A DNA stretch of 64,000 nt from Dasyornis broadbenti (lineage: Eukaryota; Chordata; Aves; Passeriformes; Dasyornithidae), in assembly GCA_013397935.1 (NCBI GenBank), contig VZRN01000794.1:1291980-1355979 (forward strand), read 5' to 3'. Positions 1-12,300 of this stretch are shown here, piece after piece; within the stretch, counting starts at the first letter, position 1; the number at the start of each line of letters is the position of its first letter. The notes beneath the pieces are model-generated. The model saw only the letters and a list, made by a program, of their open reading frames with translations, was not told where the DNA came from and did no database searches. A program made the position numbers and the translations under genes.

Positions 1-3000
1 CTGCCAGCAAAGTTTATTTTGAAATCAAATATTTGCCAATGGCTTGTGCATGACACCTGGTAAGTGTCAGACACTGCTATCCATCTTGCTTCTCCACATC
101 TGGAACTTTTGGCAAATAGCTTTCAAATATTTTTAATGTCTCCATGTGCTTTGCCTTAGTGTTTTCTTACGGTACTGAGCTGCCGTGTTACATAGAGCTC
201 ATGGAAAGACACTTTGCTTCTCACTGCAAGGGCATGAGGTATTGCAAGTGCAAGGGTCTTGTGAATCTCTCCTCCCTGGTCAGTCTGTCCTGGCCTCCCT
301 GCTTTGCTCTTTGCTGGAAATGTTGGATGAGGTGAATCTTACCCCAGGCTTCAGCTTTCCCTGCTGACTGACCCCTGTCTGAGTCCTCTTCTGCACTAAA
401 AGAAATAATAAAATAGAGCTGCTATAGAGCCTTGAAGTAAGAAAAGACAAAAAATCTTTTTTCCTAAATAATGCAAGTTATGTTTTCAAAAGTGATGTGC
501 TCATCTTGAAAGGGAGAAGAGAAGCTTTGTCAGCACTGTAGTTTCTGAATCTGAGGGACAGCAGTTTGGAGCCTGTTGCTTTCTGCTGCAGCAGCATCCA
601 CCCAGAGAGCACGGAGCAGATCCTTCAAAAGGGGCTTGGAGGCCTGAGGCATGCCAGTCCCACTGGGGAGAAGCTCCTGTGGCAGGTCTGATTTTCATGC
701 TTTTCCTCATTTTTATCTTGTCACATTTCAAAACAAAAGGATGCCCCTACTAAATCAAATGTGTTTAAAACTAGCTAAGAAATGCCCAGCTCCTTTGGTT
801 GATAGTAAATACAAAAAAATCATCTTGTCTGTTAATGTAAACCTAATTTCACCTCTTTCCCCAACAACTCGGTAAAGATCACAAAACTATGACTCAGGTT
901 GGTTGACTGGGGCCCAAACACCGGCTCTGCTCCACTTTACACATAGGATGGGAGAAGCAGGTCTGTTCCATGGGGAGACCTTAGCAGGAGAATCCTTGCT
1001 TCCTGTTCCTTACCATCTTCCCAGATTTACTGACGTCCTTTCTCCCCACACACGGTGTGACGTTTGTCTGTGTCACCAGTGGCATTTGTACATAGAAATG
1101 TTTGCACTCGTGCAGGCAGTGGAGGCAAGGTGAGCTGCTTGGGGTGGATCTATGGAGAAGAGCCCAGGGCTGATAACAAGCACCTAAAAGTAGCTGAGTA
1201 GCTCACTCATGTGAGGTTGTCCTGTACTGGAGAAACCATCTGCTGGAAAAATAGCTGTGTCTAATTCCTGGGTAGCTAAGCTTGAACCAGTCACGTATGC
1301 AGCAAGGCCAACTGGTTTGCAGTGAAAACGCATTCCTTGAGGAACAGGGCACCAGGCTTTGTTTTGAAAGTATCTTTGTCCCACCATCCTTCTCTCCCTT
1401 GTTAATTCCTTGTGGGTTTAGGGGCATTTTCCCAATAAGTGCTAAGTGACCCCTTGCTCCACTGTGCAGGTCCTGCTTGCACTGTGGGGCTGATGCTGCT
1501 CTGGGATGGAGTTTTAAAGGACAGTCAGCTGCTGAAATTGCCTCCCAATCAGAAATGAGAGCTTGGCTGCTGTGTCACGTCTTAACAAGTTGTTGCTTTT
1601 AAACTGTAGTCTTGAATTTGCCAGCCAAAATCTCCTGCTGCACCAGGTTTCAGCAGGTGGAAGCAGAAAGCAGCAGCACTCCCAGCAGCAAAGAAAGATG
1701 CTTTTTCCACCTGAAGGACAGGCCCGTTGCTTGGTTAACATTTCTGGGAGAGAGGGGAGATTGCTGATGGGGAAAGGCTGTTGGTAGCTTCCTGACTGTC
1801 AGCAGCTGTGTTTGATCTTGATGCAGCTGTGGCTTTCCAGCAAAGATCTACTCCCCGCACTTGTTGATCTTTACCACGGGAAGAAAGAAGGAGTTACTCT
1901 TCTGTGTGATCTAGATGGCAGCAAGTGTCTGATTTCTACATGATAAATGTTAGCGCTTTATTACAAGATCTGAATCTTATCTGCATGGGCCAGGTCCTGA
2001 TACTGCCCTCGGAAGCGAGAGGCGGTGGCACGAAGAGGCCAAGGGATGCCATTTGCTGCATGGGCCAAGATGCTCTGGGTGCAGGGATGAACACAGATCA
2101 AGTGCTGAGCTCAGATGTGACCCAGGTTAAGAATTAATTTTTACTCAGGGCTGGATTTTGAAATCCCCCCAGCTGGACCCAAACCTCTCTCTCTGGTTTG
2201 CCAGCTCTTTGCTATTTTGAAGCAGGAGAGATTTGTGCTTTCAGCCACCAAAGGTTGGTTGGTTGAACACGAGCTGGTGGCAGAAGGCATCCTTAAATTT
2301 AGCTGGACTGTGTGCCTGGAGGGGAGCTCACTTCTGAGGGGCATCAGGGTGATTTTGGGCATTTAACACGGCACCTCATGGGTACTCCCTGAGATGAACG
2401 AATGTGCGCAGGGTCCACTGGATGTCCAGGTCTCACAAATCTAATCCCACTTCAGGGAGTGTCAGGGAAGAAAACTGTGCTGCCTTCCCAAAAGACAAGA
2501 TGGGCAAAACAAATGCTCCCTGTGTTGAATCCAGTTGCCATTCAGACACTCTCCCCTGTGCTCTGTCTGGTCTCTATGTTTTTTTTCTGTTGCCATCATT
2601 CTCTCTTCACTCTCATTTCCAGCTCTGCTTATAACAGATGTAGTATCTTCTGTACCAGCTGTTCCCCAGAGCAGTGTCCTGTACAAAATATGTATTTCCA
2701 CTTTCTCAGAAGAGCAAATGAAGAGCTGAGCATCACAGGCAGAGCCCAGTGCTTCAGGACGCCCCAGCTGTTCCAGCTGTCTGCTGACTTTGCTGCTCCA
2801 TGGGGATGAGTGTTTGAGGGGTGCAGGGGTCAGCTTGGATTCCCATGGAAGCCAGGGCCGAGCTCCCATCAGCTAGGGCAGGGGAAAACCTGACCCTGAG
2901 AGCAGAGTGACCCTGCAGCAGTTAGGGTTTATCTGATTTCTCAGCAGTTGTCAATGAGAAATTTCTTTATCAGGACCTCCTGCCTGGACAGATAGTGCCT

Positions 3001-6000
3001 TGTCTGTGAGCCTTGCTGATAAGGACCAGGACTGTGGGTGCCCCTGCACCCATGGGAATCCACCTGTCCATCTGGCTGCTTGTCAGGAATACAGCCTGCA
3101 AAGTAAACCTGTGCTGCCTGCTGAAGAAAAGCAGCAGAGAGAGTAGCCTGACACTGCTATGTCAGACCACTCCTCTGGACAGATCTGCTTCATCAGTGTT
3201 TACTTGGGCTAGAGCAGAGCAGGGGTCGATGTCCAAAGAATTGGCTGAAACTCCCATGATGCCCCTCTGGGTTACCGTTTGGATTTTCTTTTGCCTGACA
3301 CGCCCTGCCCTCATCAGCAGAATGGATGTCCTCGTGCCTTGCACTCCTGCAGTTTGGTCCACATTTAGTGACGTTACTAAATTTGTAATTACTCCTGAGG
3401 CCAGTTGGGAAATGACAACAGCCCTGAAAGTCATGACTAAGGAGTAGTTCAACACTTTAGATTTTGAAGTGTTTATTATAGCTTAGGACTACTCCCAGAT
3501 TCTTCAGGCACACAGTGGAAAGTCCTGCGTGTCTGTCTGCTCAGGGGTCTGGGTGCACAGTGCCAAGGCAGCCTTCTCCCTCCACTTGCTTCCCGCTCTC
3601 CAAATTAATGCCTTACAAAAATGCAAAGCAAGAGCTTTGCAGATTAAGAAATCTGCTTTGCATGTGATTTGAAAATAATGGCAGCACTTCAGTGCAGTAA
3701 CTGTAAGCAAGGCTTCAGGAGCAAGCTGTGTTCTCAAATAGCTGCTCCTCATTTATTTGCTTCTTTCTGTAGGTCGATTCTGTTGGGATATTTAATCTTT
3801 CAGTTTATATACACAGGATCTCTGCAGGAAGAATATTATCCTATGAACCTTCCTCACAGTTTATAGAATGTAAATTTGAGGTAGCTGACTTTGGTATGGT
3901 GACTACCCTCTCTTCTGTGGATTTAAAATATTTAACTTAAAATCCTGTTTCTCTTGAACTCTGATAGTCACGCCATGGCACATTTCAAGGTTAGTGCTCC
4001 TGTATAGTATAGGTCATGTGCTGTTCTCTGTTTAAAAAAAGAAAAAATGTGTTAACTTTCAGAAGTTTGTGACCTCTAGCCCAAGATGAGATTTTTTTTA
4101 TTTGAGCTGATTATTTTCATTGTATGTCTTGAGAGGTTTACAGACAGTGGTCCTTGGCCATCCCATGACACTCCACAGAGGGCATGCTTTATTTTAAGAC
4201 TTGCACATCCCAGATGGTTTCAGATCCAGGTCTCCTGTCACTTCCATGTTTGTAGGAAGGTGGAAAACTCTTTACTTGCCAAGTGCAGTGGGGTGTGGAC
4301 ACTGGCAGAGCACAGAATGACAGGAGATGGGCACAGGCTGACCCTCCCTGCAGGCTCCAGGGCCCCATTACACAGGTGTATGTGAGATACGGATGAAACA
4401 TTTGCTTTGGACTTCCCACAGTCATCAATGGTAAAGTGATCTCATTTCCTGAGGCGTGCTGCTGACACACAAAAGAATTAAGAAAACTGTGTGGCAAAAC
4501 TGCCACTGTTACAATTTCCTCCATCATCTCATGGTACAAGAAAGATAATTTGGCTCTGCAAGATCGCCCTACAGATATAGGGAGTTTGTAGCTCCCCTAC
4601 CCACAGCAGCTCCCCTGGCTCCTTCAGAAACCCCAGTTACCCGGGACGGTGCCCACTGGTGGGCATCGCTCGGGCTGCATCCCATGGGGCTTCCAGTGCC
4701 ATGGTGGAAAATGCCCTGGGCTGGTGAGAAGGGCAAAAATAGCCAGTGGAGGTTTGCTTTCCTACACGGGGGGTTGTTTGTGCACACCAGAGGGGTGTGG
4801 AACGGGTCAGCATGTACCCGTGATCAGTGGAAAGTGAGAGGTGTTATTGCTGCGATGGTTTCCGCAGCTTTCAGCAAGTGGAGGCTGATTGTATCCCTCA
4901 CGTGTCTGCCTGGCTTCCTATTGATGCTAAGCACCGCCTTAAATAAAAAGAAAAGAAAAAAGAGTTGATGCTAAAAATACAAAGTAGAAATGAGGCTGGT
5001 AAGAATAACCACCGCACTGCATACAAGTCCTTCCCCACCTGCTTGGTTTGAGTCTCCTATTTTTCCCATGCCAGAGAAAAAACCCCGTGTGCAGAGGTTC
5101 GTAATAAACCGAATCAAGGTCGACTGCGTAACTTGAGCCCTCAGTCTGGTGGTAAATCCCAGCCTGGAGAGGGGTGGAAGCTGCTGGAGGAGCCTTTTCT
5201 GCCCCTTCATGGGGTTTTGGTGGAACACCTTGCCCTGGGGAAAGTCACCGCTCAGCCCAGATCCCTGCTGGGGACCTCTGTGGACTTTCCACCACACAAA
5301 AATAGATTTACCACAGACAACTTGCACTATCAGACCCAGCAGCGACAAAGTGCTGCAGCACATCAGGCCCACACGTTGGTGCCCCAGTTAATCCAACAGC
5401 TCTCAGTATGACAGAGAAAAGCCTCCACTGCTTTGATAACCTTGTTTGTAATTTAGTCTTAAGTCAACTCAAGCCTGGTTTAATCACAGCCAAAAGGCAA
5501 GCAAAAGGTACAAGCCTGCTGAAAGGTAGCTTCTATTTATCTGTCTATATAAGAGCTTTCACAGCTTTTCAGACATGTTCCTTGTGGAGCCACATGTGAT
5601 CCAAAACCTTTGCCACATTCCCTGGGTCATTTGCACCACACAGTGAGGATCTCGCCAAGCAAATTGATTATGTCCTTCCAGAAAGGAGTTGATGTGTTTC
5701 TACCAGAATATAATCTCTAACTAAATACATTTTTTTTCCCACTTCTACTGTGAATATCTAAGTTTCTGCTTTCAAAACAAAAAAACCCAAACCAAACCCA
5801 AGCCTGGCATGAGATTCCAGAGATGACTTACTTCTGTAGAAAAAGATGATCCCCAGTCAGTGAAACATGTACAGACTGTGAGTAGCTGATTCCTAACCTT
5901 TCTGGTGCACTGGTGTGGGTTTGAGATGGAGAAAAGCAGTGCCAGTGCCAATCCAAAAATGCAGTTGACCGAAAATCAGCGAACATGAAACACTGCTTTT

Positions 6001-6300
6001 GCTCTCTGGAGGCCTCTGAACATTGGGCAGGGGCTGGGTGGGATGTGTGTCTGAACCATAAGCTGCTGGCAGCACCACCTTCAGTCCAGCTGGTAGGTCC
6101 TGGGTTTGCTTTTCTCCTCGGACAAAATGGGAGATGAAGGCAGAGGGGACTTTTTATTTGGATTGATGAAGGTCGGGAGGCCACAGTGCTGGACTTTTTT
6201 GTTCATGTCTCACTCCCGTCAATCAGGAAGTGGTGACGCATGTTATGGGTTGGGTTTGAGGTTTTGGAAACCTTTTCTAAAAGTCGATCTCCTCACTCCG
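1..6300. other. Intergenic flank upstream of SRGN
   Basis: No gene is supported here. Open frames on both strands are short, overlap one another, lack recognisable domains and have no paired splice sites of known proteins. Human synteny puts KIFBP upstream of SRGN, but I recognise no KIFBP exon, so this is probably intergenic sequence holding distal SRGN regulatory DNA. A stretch around 5040-5160 carries an AATAAA followed by CpG-bearing sequence and vaguely resembles the R-U5 part of an old LTR; that is a weak impression. A-rich and AC-rich simple sequence occurs near 4940-4965 and 5774-5805. Confidence 0.5.
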
Positions 6301-6351
6301 TCTTATTTCTGAAGTGTGAAGCTGTGGTGAAGGCTGGTTGCGAGCAGAGGG

Positions 6352-8725
6352 ATGCCAGCCAAAATGCAGCTCCTTATCAGATGTAACGGGAGGATTTTCC
6401 TGGCTATTTGTTTAATCCTCTTTGTGGGATACACAGCACAAGGTAAAACGGGGCGGTTGTTTTCTCGGTAATCCTCTTTGTGGGCTATGCAGTATAGGCC
6501 AAGTAGGCAGCCTCTGAATTTTTCAAACTGGCCTTCTTCTGGGGGTAATGAGATCTACTCAGAAAGTCTGTTTTGCTAACATTTCCTTTTCTGGAGGGGG
6601 AATGGCAAGAAAATGTGCTTTTTGCAATTGGTCCATTTCAATGTCCCAGCCCTTTTGAGAAAAGGCTTCATGAAATATATTGCTGTATGTGTGTATATTT
6701 TCAGTCTATATATTTTTCTAAATGTCCCTTTCACAGTGGTTTAGGTTACTGCTGTTACTCAGTTATGGAGTTACAAACATAGTATGTAATAGTTCCCATG
6801 TCATAACTCCTATGGTCTGCTTTCTTGGGGCAGCAGGAAAGGAGTCGTAAGTATGAGGAAACTAAACGGTTTATTTGGTAAAACATTGCAACATACAGCA
6901 CTAAAACAACGAAAAGGAAATATTGATTCATGATGCTGTGCCCGTGGATTTGTTTCTTGTGAGAAAAAAGTGCTCTTCAAGCATGCAGAAGTATAATTTG
7001 TCCACAAACCAAAGCTGGGATAGTGATAGGCTCTCATGTATTAACACTTGGAGGCTGATCTTTGAGGGATTATGGCCTGCTTTTTCTACGTTGCTTATTT
7101 GCAAATCTTTCAGCTGCAGCTGTTTATTTTGTTCCCACTGTTAGTATTAAAAACCTTCTTAATAATAGGCTAGGAGAAGAAAATAAGTATGAGAAAGGGA
7201 TATACTGTAAAAGCAGCAGGAAATTACACCCGTGAGATCTTTTTTCTTTTACAGAAGAGTGTAGGAGGTAGCTGAAAGTCATCCAGTACATTATGGAAAT
7301 ATATAGGGCAATAGAGAAGTATAATTACAGAAAGATATTCCCAAGAAACGGAGAAAAAAATAGATAAAGTGCCAACAGGTAGAGAATGCACCAGGAGGTT
7401 TCTGAACAAATTAATTACATGAGACCAAGAGGAAGGACGAAATGTCACTGCTTTTATCTTTACTACGTGATTCCTTATTTCTCTTTTTGGTATTTTCTGA
7501 AGACCCATGCTTTCAGTGACAGCCTCAATCAGGCACCTGGGGAAAACCAGAACTGAAAACATGGGTTTACAAACCTCTGTCATGTCTAAAAGACACCTGA
7601 ACTGTCTCTCCTCTGGCGAGAGCTCTGAGAGCCTACATGAACACCAAACATGCGCCCGTGGCACACCTTGAGTTTCTCACCTCCACACCAAAACTCATCC
7701 CATTGAACTCGAAGGGGCAGAGCTAGAGTCAACGGAGGAAGGGACAGCACAGGAACCAGCTCTCTGTTGGGTGCCCTGTCCCCAGAGATTTTCACATTAT
7801 TTTCACATACCTCCACCTTCAAGGAGAGCTGCAGGCAACCGAGGTCTCAGGTCCCCCATGGTTGTGCCACACCCTGAGCTGGGGATGAGCCTTTCTGTGA
7901 TGGCAGTGGTTTCCCATGGACTTCCTTGTGCTGTGTGTGAGGGGATTCCCACAGATTTTCCATGGACTTCCTGGTGCTGTGTGCGAGATGTGCCTGATGT
8001 CTCTAGTGGCAAAGATGTCACTTAGGATGTCAGTTGCCATTTGAAGAAAAGTATTCAGGGTTACTTTAGTTTTCTGGAGGCTGAACAATCAGGGCCACAC
8101 AAACTACTTTCTTCCGCTCCTTTAAGCTTTACTAGGTACTCATAAGTTAATAGGACCCAGTAAATAACATCCTGGTCCTGGTGGATAACATGTGGCCAAT
8201 TCCATCAGGTGCTCCGATGCAGAGGGCAAGGTACAAGAGAGTGAGGTGCCGGCCTGACGCCTGGTCCGCTAACTGCATTGAAGAGAAGGGGCCCTGGTTT
8301 TACATGCCCACTGGTGGAGCCAACAGGATACTTCCTCCCATGGCAGACCCATCCTTGTAAGTACATTTGCCACATGGTTGTCATTAATTCTAGCACTCAA
8401 AAATGTCTATTATTCCTGCCTCGACAGTCCTGTCACAGCGTGGCTCACCCACAGTAACATGAGGTTTTGATGTGTTCATCTAAGAGATAAAAATGCCATT
8501 CTGCATTTCAGGATGAAAAGATACCAGGAACTGGGCGACATATTCCCTCTCTCGGATGAGGATTCCGGCTCTGGGTCCAATGCCGTCGTGGAAGAAGAGC
8601 CAGCCTCTGGGTCAGGGCTTGGTGACAACGACAGCTTCTCTGAGGCGAAGCTGCCCATCTTCCTGGAGGCCCTGCGAAACACTGAGCTGAAGCAAAAGCT
8701 GTCGGAGGAGGATTTCCTCCCGTAG
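6352..8725 (+). CDS. SRGN: Serglycin, secretory-granule proteoglycan core protein
   Basis: Three coding exons: 6352-6442, 8209-8356, 8512-8725, with GT/AG borders and phases 1 and 2, giving 150 aa (human about 158). Exon 1 encodes a signal peptide: a basic start with Met1 and Met5, then a hydrophobic core ending near residue 30. Exon 2 gives the conserved N-terminal domain with two cysteines (motifs YKRVRCRPD and ANCIEEKGPWF). Exon 3 has the RYQELGDIFPLSDEDSGSGS region followed by an acidic tail ending in EEDFLP. Known role of the family: glycosaminoglycan chains on Ser-Gly repeats retain proteases and mediators in granules of blood and immune cells. Only four Ser-Gly dipeptides are visible, in two short runs, against a longer run in mammals. 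The start at 6352 has G at -3; Met5 at 6364 has A at -3 and could also be used. No TATA box was seen upstream. Recognition is strong from exon 3 and from the order with VPS26A. Confidence 0.93.
6413..6498 (+). repeat. Imperfect duplication of the SRGN exon 1 tail
   Basis: About 30 bp covering the end of exon 1 (6413-6442) recurs at 6469-6498, offset by 56 bp. The first 16 bases (TAATCCTCTTTGTGGG) are identical; the rest is about 60% identical. The second copy has lost the GT of the exon 1 splice donor, so it lies silently in intron 1. Confidence 0.7.
7911..7987 (+). repeat. Two-copy direct repeat in SRGN intron 1
   Basis: A 31-bp unit around CCATGGACTTCCT occurs at 7911-7941 and again at 7957-7987, offset by 46 bp, with about three mismatches. 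No function is evident; it is a local tandem duplication. Confidence 0.65.
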
Positions 8726-8813
8726 GGCTGGAGACATCGCCCTCATGTGCCACTCCCCCACCTCCTCCCCAGAGCCTGACCCAGCAGTCATGAAGCGGTT
8801 TTAAACCAGCAGC

Positions 8814-8819
8814 AATAAA
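8814..8819 (+). terminator. SRGN polyadenylation signal (AATAAA)
   Basis: A canonical AATAAA lies 89 bp after the SRGN stop codon, inside a short 3' UTR. A T/G-rich stretch follows at about 8860-8870, as expected for the downstream element. The cleavage site would fall near 8830-8840. Confidence 0.75.
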
Positions 8820-9188
8820 AACTTTGCCTTAAGATCTTTACAGCTCTCTCTCACTAAAACCGTTGTTTTTCAGTCGGAACTACCGTTTTATGTGTATGTG
8901 GGGAGGGCAGCCATCCCAATGGGGGTGACAACAGTGATGGGTATACAGGCAGCTCTGTCGGGAGGTCATAATGCTCTGAGGGAATAAATTCCAACCCTTT
9001 GTGCGCTAGGAGCCGCCTGCACTTTTAAAACAGTCAGCCAATTTCGTATCACGAAAAAGAGCGCGAAATCCTGCGAAAAGAGAAAGATTTATCACCGCGG
9101 TTATTGCCTGAGGCGAGCCCCGCAGCGCTGCCGCCTCCCGCCCACCAGGCGGCGCCCTCCCGCGGCGGGCACAGAGCTGGAGGGGTCG

Positions 9189-9258
9189 GTCACGTGCGAT
9201 GGGGCGTGGTCCCGGCGCGGGGTGGGAGTGGCCTGAGGGGCCGTAAGGTCACATGACC
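9189..9258 (+). promoter_or_regulatory. Pair of CLEAR-like E-boxes
   Basis: GTCACGTG at 9189-9196 and the perfect palindrome GGTCACATGACC at 9247-9258 lie 51 bp apart, within 150 bp upstream of the VPS26A start. GTCACGTGAC is the known CLEAR element bound by TFEB/TFE3. Retromer belongs to the endolysosomal system, so this control is plausible, but binding is inferred from motif only. Confidence 0.45.
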
Positions 9259-9332
9259 AGGGGCGCGCGGGCGGGGGTGGTTGGTGCTGGTGCGCGCGGG
9301 CCGGGCGTCGGGCCACGGAGGGGGCGCGTACC

Positions 9333-12300
9333 ATGGTGAGTGCGGTGGGGGAGGGGGGGTAGGGATATGTGGGGTGTGCAGGGAGGGCCCAGAGGGGCAC
9401 GTTCCATGGTGAGTGCGGGGTGGGGGGAGTGCAGTGCCGATCCGCCATAGCCTGAGGCGGCGGCGGCGGCCTGGGTAGGGCGGTGCCTCCTCTCCCCCTC
9501 CCTCCTTCGAAAAACAAGGGTTTGGGGGCTTATTAATTTTATTTGCGGATTAAAAGTGCCCGCGTGACCTCGGTAGGGCAGGGTTTGGTCGTGAAACTTG
9601 GGGTTCCGTGTGCCCTGCACAGCTGCCGTCGGGGAAAGCGCATATGGACAGACCTGGGGTTATCGGCGGATCTTCCGGCAGTGCCGTGAGGCAGCGCTGG
9701 CAGCTGTGGGCTGTGATCCATAAGGATCACATCCTCCAGGAATCGGCGGCCGCCTTGTGCCTGGCAGGCTCGGCGAAGTTCGTGGTGTGCTGTGATGAAG
9801 AGGTTAAAAAAATACATGTCATAAGGAGTCATCTGGATCGATAGCTTTGTGTTTCGGGGTGTTCGGGTTCCCTAACACGTGTCTCTGTTGCGCGTGCAGA
9901 AGCTGCTCAGGGCTCCGTGTGAAGCTGAAATTTCTGCACCCTCTATCAGCTGCTGGCAGTCCCACAAGTCCTTCAGTGCAGCTATTACGCTTCAGGGCTG
10001 AACGCAAGTTGATTTTGGTCCTGATGTAGCAGAATCTCCAGTCTCTGTCTTTTGCACAAAACTAAGAGCATAGCCTGGCGTTTGGCCAGTTTCTCAAAAC
10101 CCCAGTTCTCTGTCTGCATTCTCTTAAGCTCTAACATAATAAGCCCTATGATAGCTTCTTAAAGTACTTCTTGTTTTGCATAGTTTCCCTGCAGCAGTAT
10201 CTTCGATAACAACTGGAGGAGATACCAGCTGTTGACTTCTTTATGTTCTTGTGCTCTCTGGAGACGATCATAGCTAATCTTGAAGGGGTGCAGTTGAAAT
10301 ATTTACATGCAGTCTCCTGGGAAGTGGTGTGTTATCAATGTTTGGTCTGGTTGACCATTTAAATGATGGTACAGGTTCGTAATTCAGAAGGTAATGTGAG
10401 AGCATCTTGTATAGTGTTTGCTGAAAGGTAATGTGCTTCCTTGTTTCGTTAGAGGGGAGTATAAAACTAATCTGGAGAACGAGTACAGTTTCGAAGGGAA
10501 AAATGTGGCTATGCTCAAAAGTGTCTTGTACTTAAAACAGTCAACAATTTGGAATTCTTGTTGAAACGTTCTTCTTTTTCTCTTGCATTTCCCCAGAAGC
10601 TATGAATCAGTAATGGTTCTAATGTGCACTGTTTGGAAAAAAAAAATAAAAATTCCACAGTCAGTACAAATCTGTGCTTGGCAGAGACTTGGAAGATATA
10701 TTGGTCTTTTATCTGATGGTCTTGTGGTCATCTGCTGCTGCTTTCTCCTCAGAATGTGTAGTAGATGTAACTGGGTTTTAGTTATATACATCTTTATGGG
10801 TTGAAATAGGGCTGATTGCTGAACACATACAAAGTCAGCTTAGTCTTGTGTGAATCACTGTTCTATAGCTCCAGCTTGCTCTACCTCCTCACTAAGAGGG
10901 GTGAGCACGAAGTCAGTGTTCCTACTGCTAAGCAGTAGCATTCAAATCAAATCTTCCCTTAGGCTCTTTGTTTTTTATGCTGCATTTCAAACTTCAGGTC
11001 CACAGAATGTCTTGGAAAATGTTCTTACTCCATTTTTTGTGTTAAATTGGTGAAGTGAGAATGATTGTGTTGTTTAACTCCAGCTGGCAACAAAAGACCA
11101 CTGGAGCTGCTCGCTTACCTCCTCACCCTGTTGGGATGGGAAGGAGAAGCAAAAGTAAAACTTGCAGGTTGAGATACCAGTTTAATGATTGAAGCAAAGT
11201 AAAATACAACAATAATGGTAAATAATAATAATACAAAAAGGAAAATAAGTGATGCACAGTACAATTGCTCACCACCTGCTGACTGATGTCAGACTCCTGT
11301 CAGTCCCTTTTGGTTAAGTCCCCCAGTTTATACACTGGGTAGGACATTCTTTTGGCTGGTTTGTGTCACCTGTCCTGGCCACGCTCCCTCCCAGCTCTTT
11401 TGTGTACTTCCACACTGGCAGAGTGTGAAGGACAAAAAAGTCCTTGACTTAGGATGAACCTGACTTAGCAACAACTAAACCAGCAGTGTCTTATGTTATT
11501 CTTGCACTAAATCAAAAAACAGCACTGTACTAGCTTCTGAGCAGAAATTAACTCTAGAAAAAATATTTCTGGGAAAAGTTAACTCCAGCCAAAGTCAGGA
11601 CAGACTGTTTCATGTATATCAAATTCATCTGGTCGAAGCAGATGTTCTCATGGAGAACCTAGGGTAATTTCTCAAAAAAATCACACAGAATTAGTGAAGT
11701 GTCGTCTGCTTTAGTACATCAAAGCAGATTAATGCCCAAATCTCTGGAGGAAAATGTTGGCTTTTGTACTAATCTTGTTGAGTTTCCCACAGAGCCAGTA
11801 ACAAGTTTTGCAGCTTCTTGTAAGCAGTGTTTGTGTAAGGTCAAAGGATGATCTCTCATAGGTTCTTGTGTTTGGTGCTGGTCAAAAGTTTAAGCCTAGC
11901 GAATACTGTGGAAAGGTGAGGACAAACATTGTGCCTGAAGCAGTGTTAGAGGTAAACTTGTAACACCCAGTCTCTGATGGCAGCCTTGTGCAGCTGAGGT
12001 GGGCTGTGTGAACAACTGCTGCCTCTCAGAGTTGGTGGTGCTCTGTTTTCTAAGACAACTGTGGGGTGTAGGCAAAGAAAGCAAACAAAATCCCTATTCC
12101 CCTTCCCCAACCAGGGGGATGCTTTGGGCTTTGCATTGTATTCTGTTGTTTCTTTCTACCCTACTTTGCTCTAGTGATTTTGGTTTTTTTTAAGTAGCAG
12201 TAATGGTAATTATGCTGTGTACTTTTTATAAACATTATATTTTGTAAGAGCTGTCACTGCTTGTTACTGACCCAGTTTCAGTTATTTGCTAGATGAACAG

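Larger units (their letters stand above)
9050..9480 (+). promoter_or_regulatory. CpG-island promoter of VPS26A
   Basis: GC content and CpG density rise sharply over this stretch, bordered on both sides by ordinary AT-rich sequence. It contains GC-box-like GGGCGTGG, two E-boxes and both copies of the VPS26A start exon. No TATA box is seen, which fits a housekeeping promoter. The transcription start cannot be placed from sequence alone. Confidence 0.75.

Noticed and set aside
3013..3447. 144-codon plus-strand frame upstream of SRGN
   Set aside because: It starts at TTG, competes with an opposite-strand frame and matches nothing known to me.
7224..7664. 146-codon minus-strand frame in SRGN intron 1
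   Set aside because: No recognisable domain, no splice partners, and a composition like its surroundings; probably chance.
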